A DNA stretch of 64,000 nt from Cohnella panacarvi Gsoil 349 (GTDB lineage: Bacteria > Bacillota > Bacilli > Paenibacillales > Paenibacillaceae): contig NZ_KI911563.1 in assembly GCF_000515335.1 (NCBI RefSeq), positions 2,628,255 through 2,692,254 of the forward strand, in the 5' to 3' direction. The position numbers and the translations under genes are program-made. How positions within the stretch are numbered: the first letter of the stretch is position 1; the number at the start of each line of letters is the position of its first letter. The notes under the pieces are model-generated. The model did no database searches. It worked only from the letters and a program-made list of their open reading frames with translations, and had not been told where the DNA came from. This document shows positions 1 to 11,939 of this stretch, in pieces.

Positions 1-350
1 CGTCCTAACAGGGACGCGATCTCCTCTTTGTCCAAAGGCTTCAGCAAATAATCCACCACGCCGGCACGTAGCGCTTGACGGACGTATGCGAACTCGTCGT
101 AGCCGGTAAGAACAATGAAGCGATCGCACAAGCCCTCCCGCCTTGCTTCCTCCATCAGCTCGAAGCCGTTCTTCTCGGGCATATTGATATCCGTAATCGT
201 CACGTCGGGCATAAAGCTTATCATCGCCTCCAAGGCCTCGATGGCATTAGGAGCTTCGCGAATGACCGTGCCGGCCGGCGCGACTGCTCCGACGATCTTT
301 ACGAGCCCGTTCAGAATCAAAGGCTCGTCGTCCACGATCAATACCTTCAT
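1..350 (-). CDS. Response regulator, YesN type (3' end outside the window)
   Basis: Reads from the ATG at 350 leftwards and runs off the window, so only about 116 residues of receiver domain are visible. It opens MKVLIVDDEP, has the phospho-acceptor region PDVTITDINMPEKNG and the conserved Lys in YLLKPLDKEE. It is a close paralogue of the intact regulator at 5106-5846; most substitutions are conservative. Its partner kinase directly upstream (356-700) is truncated, so cognate signalling is probably lost or supplied by the neighbouring pair. A C-terminal AraC-type DNA-binding domain is expected beyond the edge but cannot be seen. Confidence 0.85.
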   Translation of the reverse strand, partial: MKVLIVDDEPLILNGLVKIVGAVAPAGTVIREAPNAIEALEAMISFMPDVTITDINMPEKNGFELMEEARREGLCDRFIVLTGYDEFAYVRQALRAGVVDYLLKPLDKEEIASLLG

Positions 351-355
351 CCCCG

Positions 356-730
356 TCACACCGTCCTTTTCGCAATCATGATGCGCGCGAGGGTTCCTTT
401 GCCCTGTTCGCTTGTCACTTCCAGCCGGGATTCCCCGCCGAAGAACGCTTTGATTCGTTCATTGACGTTCCACAACCCCAAGCTGCCCGGCACTTCCGTT
501 TTTCTAAACTCATCGTTCTTGGACAGCCGTTCCTGCAACTCGAGCAGCTTATCCGGCGGAATCCCGTTGCCATTGTCGGAAATTTCGATCTTGACCTCCC
601 GATCCGTCTCCGTCGCCTGCAACCGAATATGAACGGGGCGAATGACGGCCGATGCCCCGTGCACGATCGCGTTCTCGATTAGCGGCTGCAGCAGGATCAC
701 TTCTATCCTTCGCTTTCGAGGATCTACTAT

Positions 731-733
<3 letters not shown>
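356..733 (-). pseudogene. Truncated YesM-type histidine kinase (C-terminal ATPase part only)
   Basis: The reading frame keeps only the last ~115 residues of a sensor kinase: LLQPLIENAIVHGAS (N box), DNGNGIPP (G1) and GLWNVNERIKAFFGG (G2 region). It aligns with residues ~463-578 of the intact kinase at 5843-7579. The sensor, membrane, HAMP and His-box parts are missing. Homology stops about 30 bp from the stop codon of the beta-galactosidase gene, which suggests that an insertion or deletion joined the two. A GTG at 700 could start a 114-residue product, but no ribosome binding site supports it and it could not sense a signal. Confidence 0.8.
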
Positions 734-3973
<3,240 letters not shown>

Positions 3974-4813
3974 ATGAATTTTGATGCTATAAAAGAAAAC
4001 GATGTCGTATACCGGTGTATCGGAGACGATTTCGACCAGGGCATTTTGTCATGCGGCTTTATGAGAAAAAGAACGGCAGAGCGCTCCCAGTATGACTTCA
4101 GGATCGGATATTACAGCTGTTTGTTGGTCCTGCAAGGCAACGGACGATTTATCTCAAAGGAAGGCACTGTTATTACAATGCAAGCAGGGGATCTGGTACA
4201 ACGTTTGCCCGATCGTATGCACTCCACCGAAATCGAGCCGAATGGGGAATGGATCGAGTTTTATATCAGCATAGGTTATCCTGTCTATCATTACCTCAAA
4301 ACGCTAGGCATCATAAATTCCGACCAAGAGGTGCAGCCGATTCGACATACAAGCGATATTTTGAATGAATTTGCCGCCCTGCTTAACTCTCTTAAAGCCG
4401 CTGTAGATGAAAGGCTCCCCTATTTGCTGATGAAAGCTCAAGAACTCATTATCCGTTTGCACGGCAGCGTACATCATACTCAGAGAGAGCACAATGATCA
4501 TAAAATCTCAAAAGCTTGCCAACTAATCGGCGGCGCCAATGATATCCATTACGATATTAAGGAAGCCGCAGCAGCCGTAAATATGGGCTACGAGAATTTC
4601 AGGAAGCTATTTAAAGCCACAACCGGAGTTTCCCCTCAGCGGTACCACATTGAACATTTAATGAAACAGGCCAAAATGATGCTCCTCTCCGGACTCCCCA
4701 TTAAACACGTAGCCGTTAGTCTTGGTTATGGGGATATTTATTCCTTTACCAAGCAATTTACGAAATCGGAAGGAATACCTCCAGGACGTTATATCCGTAA
4801 CCGCCACAGATAA
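3974..4813 (+). CDS. AraC-family transcriptional regulator
   Basis: 279 residues. The N-terminal ~150 residues form a cupin-like effector domain (GYYSCLLVLQGNGRFISKEG, QAGDLVQRLPDRMHST). The C-terminal ~100 residues carry the two AraC helix-turn-helix motifs (DIKEAAAAVNMGYENFRKLFK, then GLPIKHVAVSLGYGDIYSFT followed by PGRYIRNRH). The start at 3974 is preceded by AGGTG. It is transcribed away from the beta-galactosidase gene and is the obvious candidate for its sugar-responsive activator; the effector is unknown. Confidence 0.9.
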   Translation: MNFDAIKENDVVYRCIGDDFDQGILSCGFMRKRTAERSQYDFRIGYYSCLLVLQGNGRFISKEGTVITMQAGDLVQRLPDRMHSTEIEPNGEWIEFYISIGYPVYHYLKTLGIINSDQEVQPIRHTSDILNEFAALLNSLKAAVDERLPYLLMKAQELIIRLHGSVHHTQREHNDHKISKACQLIGGANDIHYDIKEAAAAVNMGYENFRKLFKATTGVSPQRYHIEHLMKQAKMMLLSGLPIKHVAVSLGYGDIYSFTKQFTKSEGIPPGRYIRNRHR

Positions 4814-4866
4814 GCAAGAAACTAAGCAAAGGGCGGGAGGATCTTGCTTAATAAAAAATCAGAAAA

Positions 4867-4894
4867 GGAAGCGAGATATCGTTCCTTCGCTTCC
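4867..4894. terminator. Stem-loop after the AraC gene
   Basis: GGAAGCGA at 4867-4874 pairs exactly with TCGCTTCC at 4887-4894 across a 12-nt loop. It sits 53 bp past the AraC stop codon. The T-rich tail (CAGTTTTTC) is about 15 nt further on, so termination is plausible but not certain. The rest of 4814-5105 shows no gene. Confidence 0.4.
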
Positions 4895-5105
4895 CTTATC
4901 ATTCATCAGTTTTTCGGCTCTTGATAAATTTCAAAAGACAAGAGTTTAATTAAATCGATCGCAATTCACAGCATGAGAGTGATAAATAAATTCAGATATG
5001 CTGGCGAACAATAAACTTTCTGGTTTCAAGAAATTAATCCCCGTCAGAAAATGAAGCAAGGAATTGTTACGTTGTTCGCCTGTGAAGCGCGAATGAAGAA
5101 AACCT

Positions 5106-5846
5106 TCAGGTATTAGGCGATTCATGACGTTCGATTTCTTCTTGATTTTCGCGGTAGGTGCCGGGAGTCGTTCCCGTATATTTTTTGAACACCTTTGTGA
5201 AGTAATGCTTGGTGTCATAGCCGACCCGCTCGCCGATCGCGCTTACCGTCAGATGGGGCTGCGCGCGCAACAGCTTCTGCGCCTCCCGGATTCGCAAGGC
5301 GTTCAAGTAATTGACGAACGTGTCCCCCGTCTCTTTCTTGAACAGGCTGCTGATATAGTTCGGATGAAGCTTCATCCGGTCCGCGAGATGGTCAAGCGAT
5401 AGATCTTCCATATAGTTCGTCTGCATATAGGCCAGAAGCCGTTCGGCATGCAGGCAGTATTCGGAATCGCACGCGGCCGGCAGTTCCTCATTGACGCGTC
5501 CCAGCAGGGCGGCGATTTCCTCTTTGTCCAAGGGCTTCAGCAAGTAGTCGACCACGCCCACCCGAAGTGCCTGACGGACATAGGCGAACTCGTCGTAGCC
5601 CGTAAGAACGATGAACCGGTCGCACAAGCCCTCCAGTCGGGCTTCCTCGATCAGCTCGAAGCCGTTCTTCTCGGGCATATGAATATCCGTCATCGTCACG
5701 TCGGGCATATAGCGCTTCATCGTTTCCAACGCTTCAATGGCGTTGGAAGCTTCGCGAACGTCCGTGCCGGCCGGCGCGACCGCTCCGACAATCTTGACCA
5801 ACCCGTTCAGAATCAAAGGCTCGTCGTCCACGATCAATACCTTCAT
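5106..5846 (-). CDS. Response regulator, REC plus AraC-type DNA-binding domain (YesN type)
   Basis: 246 residues. Receiver domain 1-116 with Asp54 (TMTDIHMPEKNG) as phospho-acceptor and KPLDKEE; AraC-type HTH at ~145-240 (LSLDHLADRMKLHPNYISSLFK and AIGERVGYDTKHYFTKVFKK). Most YesN relatives have a long middle region; here receiver and HTH are almost directly joined. Its ATG overlaps the stop of the kinase gene by 4 nt (ATGA), so the pair is translationally coupled. It probably activates the adjoining GH95/GH127/ABC-importer genes. Confidence 0.92.
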   Translation of the reverse strand: MKVLIVDDEPLILNGLVKIVGAVAPAGTDVREASNAIEALETMKRYMPDVTMTDIHMPEKNGFELIEEARLEGLCDRFIVLTGYDEFAYVRQALRVGVVDYLLKPLDKEEIAALLGRVNEELPAACDSEYCLHAERLLAYMQTNYMEDLSLDHLADRMKLHPNYISSLFKKETGDTFVNYLNALRIREAQKLLRAQPHLTVSAIGERVGYDTKHYFTKVFKKYTGTTPGTYRENQEEIERHESPNT

Positions 5847-7579
5847 CGTCCGTCCACCGTCCTTTTCGCAATGATGATGCGCAAGCAGGTCCCTTTGCCC
5901 GGCTCGCTGATAACTTCAAGTCGGGACTCCCCTCCGAAGAACGTTTTGATACGATCATTGACGTTTCGGAGTCCCACGCCGCTCGTCTCGTCCGATCTCC
6001 CGAGATCATCGTGTTTGGCCAGCCGTTCATGCAGCTCGAGCAGCTTACCCGGCGGAATTCCGTTGGCGTTGTCGGTCACGTCGATCGTGACCTCCCTCTC
6101 CGTCTCCGCCGCGCGCAGCCGAATATGAACCGGGCGCAGGACGGCCGAGGCGCCATGCACGATCGCGTTCTCGATTAGCGGCTGCAGCAGAAAGCGCGGA
6201 CAAGCCAGACGCTCGGCGTCGATAGACACATCGATCTCGTAGGTCAATCTGCTCTGTAGCCGCATCTTGTGGATGTTCATATAGAAGGCAACCATCTCGA
6301 TTTCCTTCGCAAGCACCGTCTCTTCCCGCTCGGACGACAAGCTGTAGCGCATCAGCTTCCCGAACCAGAAGGAAATATCGGCGACTTCCTTGTCTTTGTT
6401 GGCTTCGGCGACCATACGAATCGTTTCGAGCGTGTTGTATAGAAAATGAGGTTTGATCTGCGCCTGCAGCACTTGATAAGCCGCTTCCTTGTTGCGAAGC
6501 TCGACCCGATGGACATTATTGATCAACTCGTCCATCCGCCGGACCATGGTATTGTAGGTGGCAGTCAGGAAACCGATTTCATCTTTTTCGAATCTGCCGC
6601 CGCTTTTGATGCTGTGCTGCCTTAGGTTATCGTCGTTCAGCGTTCGCATGTGCCGGGCCAATCTGAGAATTCGCTTTGTAATCGTGGCGGCCAGCACGTA
6701 ATAGGCGATGGACAGGGCAATCAGCAGCAGCACGATCATCGTGATGAGGACGACTTCCTTCTGCTTGACGGAGCGGAATACGTCGTCCACCTGTCCGGTT
6801 ACGATGACTCGAACGTCCAACGACTCGAGCTTCAACTGATTAACGATCGTTTTCCGATTGATGAAGAATGCTCGATCATCCGATTGCAGGAGATGAAGCG
6901 TCGTGTCGTCCAACTTCGTCTTCTCGTCCGTAAGAAGCTTGCCCTGATCGGACAGCAGGAACGCCTTCCAGTTCGCTTCGACGCCGGCGGCCGCATAGAA
7001 ATTATGGATCAAGCTATTGCGAACCCGGATCTCCAGCAGGCCGATCCGCTCCGTAATTTGCGTATTGTAAATGTACTGGTAGTAGACTAGATCCGGATCC
7101 GACACGTTCGTGTCGGAACGCAGCCACATGCCTTGTCCCGCCTTAAGAGACGAGACGGTTTCCTCGATTCGCGAATCAAGCATGGATCGATCGCGGAACA
7201 AGTTGGTAATCGGCAAAACCCGGTCCTTCGTCTTGTAGACGACGAGAGATTCGATCTCCGGATTGGCGTATAGAGACTGCGTGTATAGAGGGGAAATATA
7301 CCGAATCAGCGCGTAGACGCTGTCCGCGTCGGACTCGTATACACCATCCAAATAGTCGGTCATGTATGGATTGTTCTGCATCACCCGATGAACCGATTGG
7401 ATGCGGGCGAAGTCCGTTCTCATGTTCGCATAGGCCTGCTCCAGGATCTTCTGCCTGCTTTCCACGAATTGCTGGGTCATGTTGCCGTAAATTTGCGTGT
7501 AATAGTGATAACCGAATGCAAGAACGGGAATGAAGATCACAATCACGTAGCCCAGTACGATCTTGCGCATGATGCTCAT
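5843..7579 (-). CDS. Sensor histidine kinase, YesM type
   Basis: 578 residues. TM1 at ~8-26, extracellular Cache-like sensor ~30-270, TM2 ~276-298, HAMP ~299-350, His_kinase domain with His378 in QAQIKPHFLYNTLETIR, and HATPase_c with PLIENAIVHGAS, DNANGIPP and GVGLRNVNDRI. It phosphorylates the regulator encoded immediately downstream (4-nt overlap). Its position after the importer and glycoside-hydrolase genes suggests that it senses an extracellular oligosaccharide, perhaps with the binding lipoprotein. A decayed paralogue lies at 356-733. Confidence 0.92.
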   Translation of the reverse strand: MSIMRKIVLGYVIVIFIPVLAFGYHYYTQIYGNMTQQFVESRQKILEQAYANMRTDFARIQSVHRVMQNNPYMTDYLDGVYESDADSVYALIRYISPLYTQSLYANPEIESLVVYKTKDRVLPITNLFRDRSMLDSRIEETVSSLKAGQGMWLRSDTNVSDPDLVYYQYIYNTQITERIGLLEIRVRNSLIHNFYAAAGVEANWKAFLLSDQGKLLTDEKTKLDDTTLHLLQSDDRAFFINRKTIVNQLKLESLDVRVIVTGQVDDVFRSVKQKEVVLITMIVLLLIALSIAYYVLAATITKRILRLARHMRTLNDDNLRQHSIKSGGRFEKDEIGFLTATYNTMVRRMDELINNVHRVELRNKEAAYQVLQAQIKPHFLYNTLETIRMVAEANKDKEVADISFWFGKLMRYSLSSEREETVLAKEIEMVAFYMNIHKMRLQSRLTYEIDVSIDAERLACPRFLLQPLIENAIVHGASAVLRPVHIRLRAAETEREVTIDVTDNANGIPPGKLLELHERLAKHDDLGRSDETSGVGLRNVNDRIKTFFGGESRLEVISEPGKGTCLRIIIAKRTVDGR

Positions 7580-7678
7580 GGCGGCACTTCCCTCCGACGC
7601 GGAATCCTATATCGTAACCGTACCACGCACATCGGAATTCCGATAGAGGCGCGTTGCTTCCAGAGCGGGAATCGCAGG

Positions 7679-9526
7679 CTACCGTGTCGCGCCCTCATAG
7701 GCGGCGCTTCCGTCCGCGGCGAAGGAGAAGCGGCGATAGGATGCCGAATCTCCGGACCAATCCCTGTACACGGAGTAAGATTGCTCCTCGACTCGGAACA
7801 ACGGAATGAATCGGGCCTCGGCCCCCTCTTCGTCTTCGAAGTAGAATTCCACCCGGCCATCTATCCTCCTGCTTGCGAGCTTCTCGAGAAGATTCCGCTG
7901 CGATAGCCCCTTCAACGGTCTGTCGTCCCCGACTCCGGCGAGCAGCACGTTGCCGTACATGAGAGCCGATAGGGCGTCGGAGCCCGGAAGCGAGACCAGG
8001 CGCAGGGGCGCCTCGATTTCGACGTCGATTCGATCCCCGTCCCGAAACAGACGTTCAATCGAGACGAATCCGCCTTCTCTCCGGAGCTCGATGGCTTCGG
8101 AATTAACTTTCACCGACCGGACGGCCGCTTCCCTGAACAGAATCCGAAGCACAGCTGGCTCTTCGGCCTCGATGAACAGCGCGGACGCAAGACTGTCCGG
8201 GAAGTCCGTCCGCTGCACGATGCGAATTCCCCTGTCCTTCCACGCGGCCGTCGAGGAAATGAAGGCGTTGAGGAGCACGGCATCACCGTTCCTGAACCAT
8301 ATATTTTTCTGCAGCTCGCTCATGGCCTCGATTCCCGACGCGGTACAGCACCAGAAAGAGTCGTACGGCTCGCTGAACTTTTTGAGCGCTTGCCTCCCCA
8401 TCGGCTGGTGGTACTGGGACAGGCCCGTCGTGGCGCTGGCGCTGTTCAAGACGGCATTGTACTTCAGGGATTCCAGATGCTCCAAATATTCGACTTCCCC
8501 CGACCATTCCAACAGCCGCCCGACGATTCTTTCCGTATTGTGCGCGCAGCAGCTTTCGCTTTCGCCGCCGGTCAGCGCATCCTCCAACCGGCCGTAACCG
8601 CCCCAATGCTCCGCTTTCTCCGACACTCCGCCCCGAATGCAAGCCGTAGCCCGGGAACTGTTGTTGCCGTTGGCGAACGTTCTCCCTTTGACGAAATCGT
8701 AGAAATGGAGCGCCGCCTTCTTGTAACGCTCTTCTCCCCCGATGCCGTAACGATGCATGGCGGCGATAACCATGGGTAGATGCGCATTGGCATGCAAATC
8801 CTCGAGCACGTCCCGGCCGTCCGCTAGCGGCCCGATCCAATAATCCCGATCGAACAGGCGGCCTAGCTCTAGCATTCTCGCGTCGCCGGTCAGATCATAC
8901 AACGAATAGAGAGAGTCGCCGATCCCGCCGAACTCGTTCACGGGATTGACCTTCGTACAGCGGAGAATTCCGTCGATCTTCCAGTTGGAGAGCTTCTCGA
9001 ATCTTCCCTGAACATAAAGAGCCAAGTTGACGGCAAGGTCTAGCGCCTTGGCATTGCGCAAATAGATATTGCAATCGATCAAGCCCTGCAGGATTTTGTG
9101 CAACGTATAATAAGGCGCCCATACGTTCCGGTCCTCCTCGAGTTCCAACACATCGAGCTTCTCTTCCTCGAAGGCGCTCAAATACCCGTTCGGCCGCGCG
9201 CATCGCGCCAAGACGTCGACGATTTCGCCGGCCTTAGCCTTCAAGGTTTCATCCCCGTCGCCATAAGCGAACTTGGCGCACGCGGACAGGAAATGCCCGA
9301 CGAAATGCCCTCTCAGGCCGCAATCGGGAGCCTCCCAGCCGCCCAAAGGCGCGGTGTCCGACGGGATTCCCGCGTTAAGCTTGAACGTATGCAACAGGCG
9401 CTCTAGGTCGAAGTCGCGAATATACGCTTTGACAAGCTCCTTGCGAGAGGCAAAAGCGTCGTCTGTCAGCCTGACTTCATCAAGTCGGAACGATGTGAAC
9501 ACGGCTTGCATCTCCTTACGGATCAT
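7679..9526 (-). CDS. GH127-type beta-L-arabinofuranosidase
   Basis: 615 residues in the DUF1680/GH127 fold (alpha/alpha barrel followed by beta-sandwiches). The metal/catalytic signature of the family is visible: Glu324-x-Cys326 in GGESESCCAHNTERIV and Cys393-Cys394 in FWCCTASGIEAMSELQ, matching the Glu, Cys, Cys, Cys set known from HypBA1. GNGNNSSRAT-type active-site loops and a conserved GHF(V/L)GH motif are near the N-terminus. It has no signal peptide, so it acts on imported arabinosides. It overlaps the GH95 gene by 11 bp, so the two are translationally coupled. Related families GH137/GH146 are less likely. Confidence 0.85.
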   Translation of the reverse strand: MIRKEMQAVFTSFRLDEVRLTDDAFASRKELVKAYIRDFDLERLLHTFKLNAGIPSDTAPLGGWEAPDCGLRGHFVGHFLSACAKFAYGDGDETLKAKAGEIVDVLARCARPNGYLSAFEEEKLDVLELEEDRNVWAPYYTLHKILQGLIDCNIYLRNAKALDLAVNLALYVQGRFEKLSNWKIDGILRCTKVNPVNEFGGIGDSLYSLYDLTGDARMLELGRLFDRDYWIGPLADGRDVLEDLHANAHLPMVIAAMHRYGIGGEERYKKAALHFYDFVKGRTFANGNNSSRATACIRGGVSEKAEHWGGYGRLEDALTGGESESCCAHNTERIVGRLLEWSGEVEYLEHLESLKYNAVLNSASATTGLSQYHQPMGRQALKKFSEPYDSFWCCTASGIEAMSELQKNIWFRNGDAVLLNAFISSTAAWKDRGIRIVQRTDFPDSLASALFIEAEEPAVLRILFREAAVRSVKVNSEAIELRREGGFVSIERLFRDGDRIDVEIEAPLRLVSLPGSDALSALMYGNVLLAGVGDDRPLKGLSQRNLLEKLASRRIDGRVEFYFEDEEGAEARFIPLFRVEEQSYSVYRDWSGDSASYRRFSFAADGSAAYEGATR

Positions 9527-11840
9527 AATGAAACGTTTCGCCGGCCGGCGCGTCGCATCTTACGGCGCTCTCCTTGTACCGCAGCGTACAGGGTTTGCCG
9601 TAAAGGGAACGCACTTCCGCGCCGACCAGCTTCCCTCCCGCCCACCGAATGCCTACTTCGAAACCTCCGCGAGCGCGCAATCCCGAGACCGAGCCTTCCG
9701 TCCACGACGTCGGCAGGGCCGGGAGCAGGTCGATGATATATTCGGCTTTGCCGTTCTCGTAACGAGAGCGGCATTGCAGCAACATCTCCGCAATGCCCGA
9801 GGTTCCGCCGAAATTGGCGTCGATCTGCATAGGGAAAGGATCGTGCTGGTTGAGAAGATTCGGGTTGGTTGAACACGCCAGCAGATCGACGAGCCTCTCG
9901 TAAGCGGTCTCCCCGTCTCTCAGCCGCGCATGCAGCGCAATGCGCCATGCCGCGGGCCATGCCACGCTTCGTTCCTGGCTCCGGTGGCGAAGCGCGAGGC
10001 TTCTGCGTGCCGCTTCGAACACTTCCGGCGTATCCTCCGTAATCTGATTGCCGGGATACAGACCGTACATATGCGATACGTGTCCATTGGCGTCTTCCGG
10101 CCGGTCCCAGTCCTCCAGCCATTCCTGCAATTGGCCGTAACGGCCGATTTGCATAGGGGGTATCCGGCGCAGCGCTTCACGGATTTCGTGTTCGAACGCT
10201 CGGTCCTCCCAGTCCCCCCGCAGCAGTTCGATTGCGATCAGACAGCGTTCGAACAAGTCGCGTATCAGTTGCAGGTCCATCGTGGATGCGTAAGTCAGAT
10301 GCCTTCTGCGATCGCGATCGTCCCTGTAGGCGTTCTCCGGCGAATAGGACGGATTGGTGACCAGCAAACCGGCGAACTTGACGCCTTCGGGCGCCTCTAC
10401 CATATAATCCAGAACGAATCGGGCAGCCTCTCTCATCGCGGGATAGGCGCGCTCCCTCAAGAAGACCAGGTCGGGGTCGTACTCGAAGTGATCCCACAAG
10501 TGCTGCACCAGCCAGACGCCACCCATCGGCCATATGCCCGCATGAATGTCGACCGGCGCAGCGGCTCGCCATAAGTCGGTATTATGATGGACGACGAACC
10601 CTCGCGCGCCGTAGTAGGCTTCGGCCGTACGCGCGCCCGTGACGCGCAGATCGTCGATCAGATCGAACAACGGCTCATGGCATTCCGGCAAATTGCCGAC
10701 CTCCGCCGGCCAGTAATTCATCTGAACGTTAATGTTGGTCGTCCATTTGCTTCCCCATTCCGGCCATTCCTCTTCGTTCCATATGCCTTGGAGGTTGGAG
10801 GCTTGGTCGCCCGGCCTGGAGGAAGCGATAAGCAGGTACCGGCCGAACTGAAAATATAGCGCCGCCAGCGCCGGATCCTCCGTCTCCCGGATCGCCCGAA
10901 CGCGCTGATTCGTCGGAAGCCTGTTCTTCCCGGAGCCTACATCCGGATCGGCACCTCCCAGCCGAATCGATACCCGCTCGTACAATGCCCGATAGTCTTC
11001 GACGTGTTCATCCAGCAGCTCGCGATACGAACGTTCGGCGACTCGCGCCATATATCGCTCGTTGATCGCCGACGGATCGCCTTCGATGTCCTGGTAATTC
11101 ACGAAGCCGGTCGCCCCGGAGAAAATTAGGGTTATAGCGCTCGCGCCGGCGATGCTCAGGACGCCGCCGTCCGCCTTGCACGATCCTCCGTCGCAGAATG
11201 CTGCCAGCTTTCCTTCGAATCGGAGCCCCGGACCTTCCCAGCCAGCGCTCCAGTTCCGGGGACCTTGGCGCGTTCCCGTCCGTCCGGTGAGAAGGATCGC
11301 GCCGCTGCCGTCGGAACGAACGGCCGAATCCGGATGCACGCTGGACAATGAGGCGTTCACGCTAATGCTGCCCCGCGGGCCGCAGGTCAGCCGAATGACG
11401 ATGCACCCGCTCGGGCGGGAGCAGAACAGCTCGCGGGTATACACGCACCCATTCGCTTCGTAGGTTACGGTCGTCACCGCCCGCCGCAAATCCAGCTCTC
11501 GCCGATAACGGCTAGCCTCTCCGTGCCCCGGAAATTCCAGATGCAGGTCGCAGAAAGGCTGATAGGCTTGCAAATGAACCGGATCGCCCATCATGCGGTC
11601 CAGAAACAGCTGCTCCGCTTCCTCGACGCGATCGGCGAAAATCAGGCTTTGCACGTCCCGCAAATAGCGGCCCGCATCGGGGCGGTTATAATCGTGCGGC
11701 GCTCCCGACCACAACGTTTCCTCGTTGATCTGGATTCGTTCCTTCTCCGTCGCTCCGAACACCATGGCGCCCAGCCGCCCGTTGCCGATCGGCAGAGCCT
11801 CTCTCCATGTCGCGCCGGGCGAGTCGTATTCCAGCTTCAT
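9516..11840 (-). CDS. GH95-type alpha-L-fucosidase / alpha-L-galactosidase
   Basis: 774 residues, standard GH95 length. N-terminal beta-sandwich starting ALPIGNGRLGAMVFG and INEETLWSG; (alpha/alpha)6 barrel with WTTNINVQMNYWPAEVGN (the two Asn of the active site), YGQLQEWLEDWDRPEDANG (the Glu acid) and PMQIDANFGGTSGIAEMLLQ (the Asp). Known members remove terminal alpha-1,2-L-fucose or alpha-L-galactose, for example from xyloglucan or RG-II side chains. There is no signal peptide, so it is cytoplasmic. With GH127 it points to a branched plant cell-wall oligosaccharide as substrate. Confidence 0.9.
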   Translation of the reverse strand: MKLEYDSPGATWREALPIGNGRLGAMVFGATEKERIQINEETLWSGAPHDYNRPDAGRYLRDVQSLIFADRVEEAEQLFLDRMMGDPVHLQAYQPFCDLHLEFPGHGEASRYRRELDLRRAVTTVTYEANGCVYTRELFCSRPSGCIVIRLTCGPRGSISVNASLSSVHPDSAVRSDGSGAILLTGRTGTRQGPRNWSAGWEGPGLRFEGKLAAFCDGGSCKADGGVLSIAGASAITLIFSGATGFVNYQDIEGDPSAINERYMARVAERSYRELLDEHVEDYRALYERVSIRLGGADPDVGSGKNRLPTNQRVRAIRETEDPALAALYFQFGRYLLIASSRPGDQASNLQGIWNEEEWPEWGSKWTTNINVQMNYWPAEVGNLPECHEPLFDLIDDLRVTGARTAEAYYGARGFVVHHNTDLWRAAAPVDIHAGIWPMGGVWLVQHLWDHFEYDPDLVFLRERAYPAMREAARFVLDYMVEAPEGVKFAGLLVTNPSYSPENAYRDDRDRRRHLTYASTMDLQLIRDLFERCLIAIELLRGDWEDRAFEHEIREALRRIPPMQIGRYGQLQEWLEDWDRPEDANGHVSHMYGLYPGNQITEDTPEVFEAARRSLALRHRSQERSVAWPAAWRIALHARLRDGETAYERLVDLLACSTNPNLLNQHDPFPMQIDANFGGTSGIAEMLLQCRSRYENGKAEYIIDLLPALPTSWTEGSVSGLRARGGFEVGIRWAGGKLVGAEVRSLYGKPCTLRYKESAVRCDAPAGETFHYDP

Positions 11841-11893
11841 TCCCTCTCCGCCTTTCCGTTCATCTGCGAGCGATTCGCCGCGACATAGCGTGC

Positions 11894-11932
11894 AAAGTCC
11901 GGCAGGGACGCAAAGAGCGCCTGCCGGACTTT
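11894..11932 (-). terminator. Stem-loop after the binding-lipoprotein gene
   Basis: AAAGTCCGGCAGG (11894-11906) is exactly complementary to CCTGCCGGACTTT (11920-11932), directly after the stop codon at 11940 on the minus strand and ahead of GH95. The downstream T run is short. It could act as an attenuator or 3' mRNA stabiliser that keeps binding-protein expression above that of the enzymes. Confidence 0.6.
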
Positions 11933-11939
11933 CTTATTG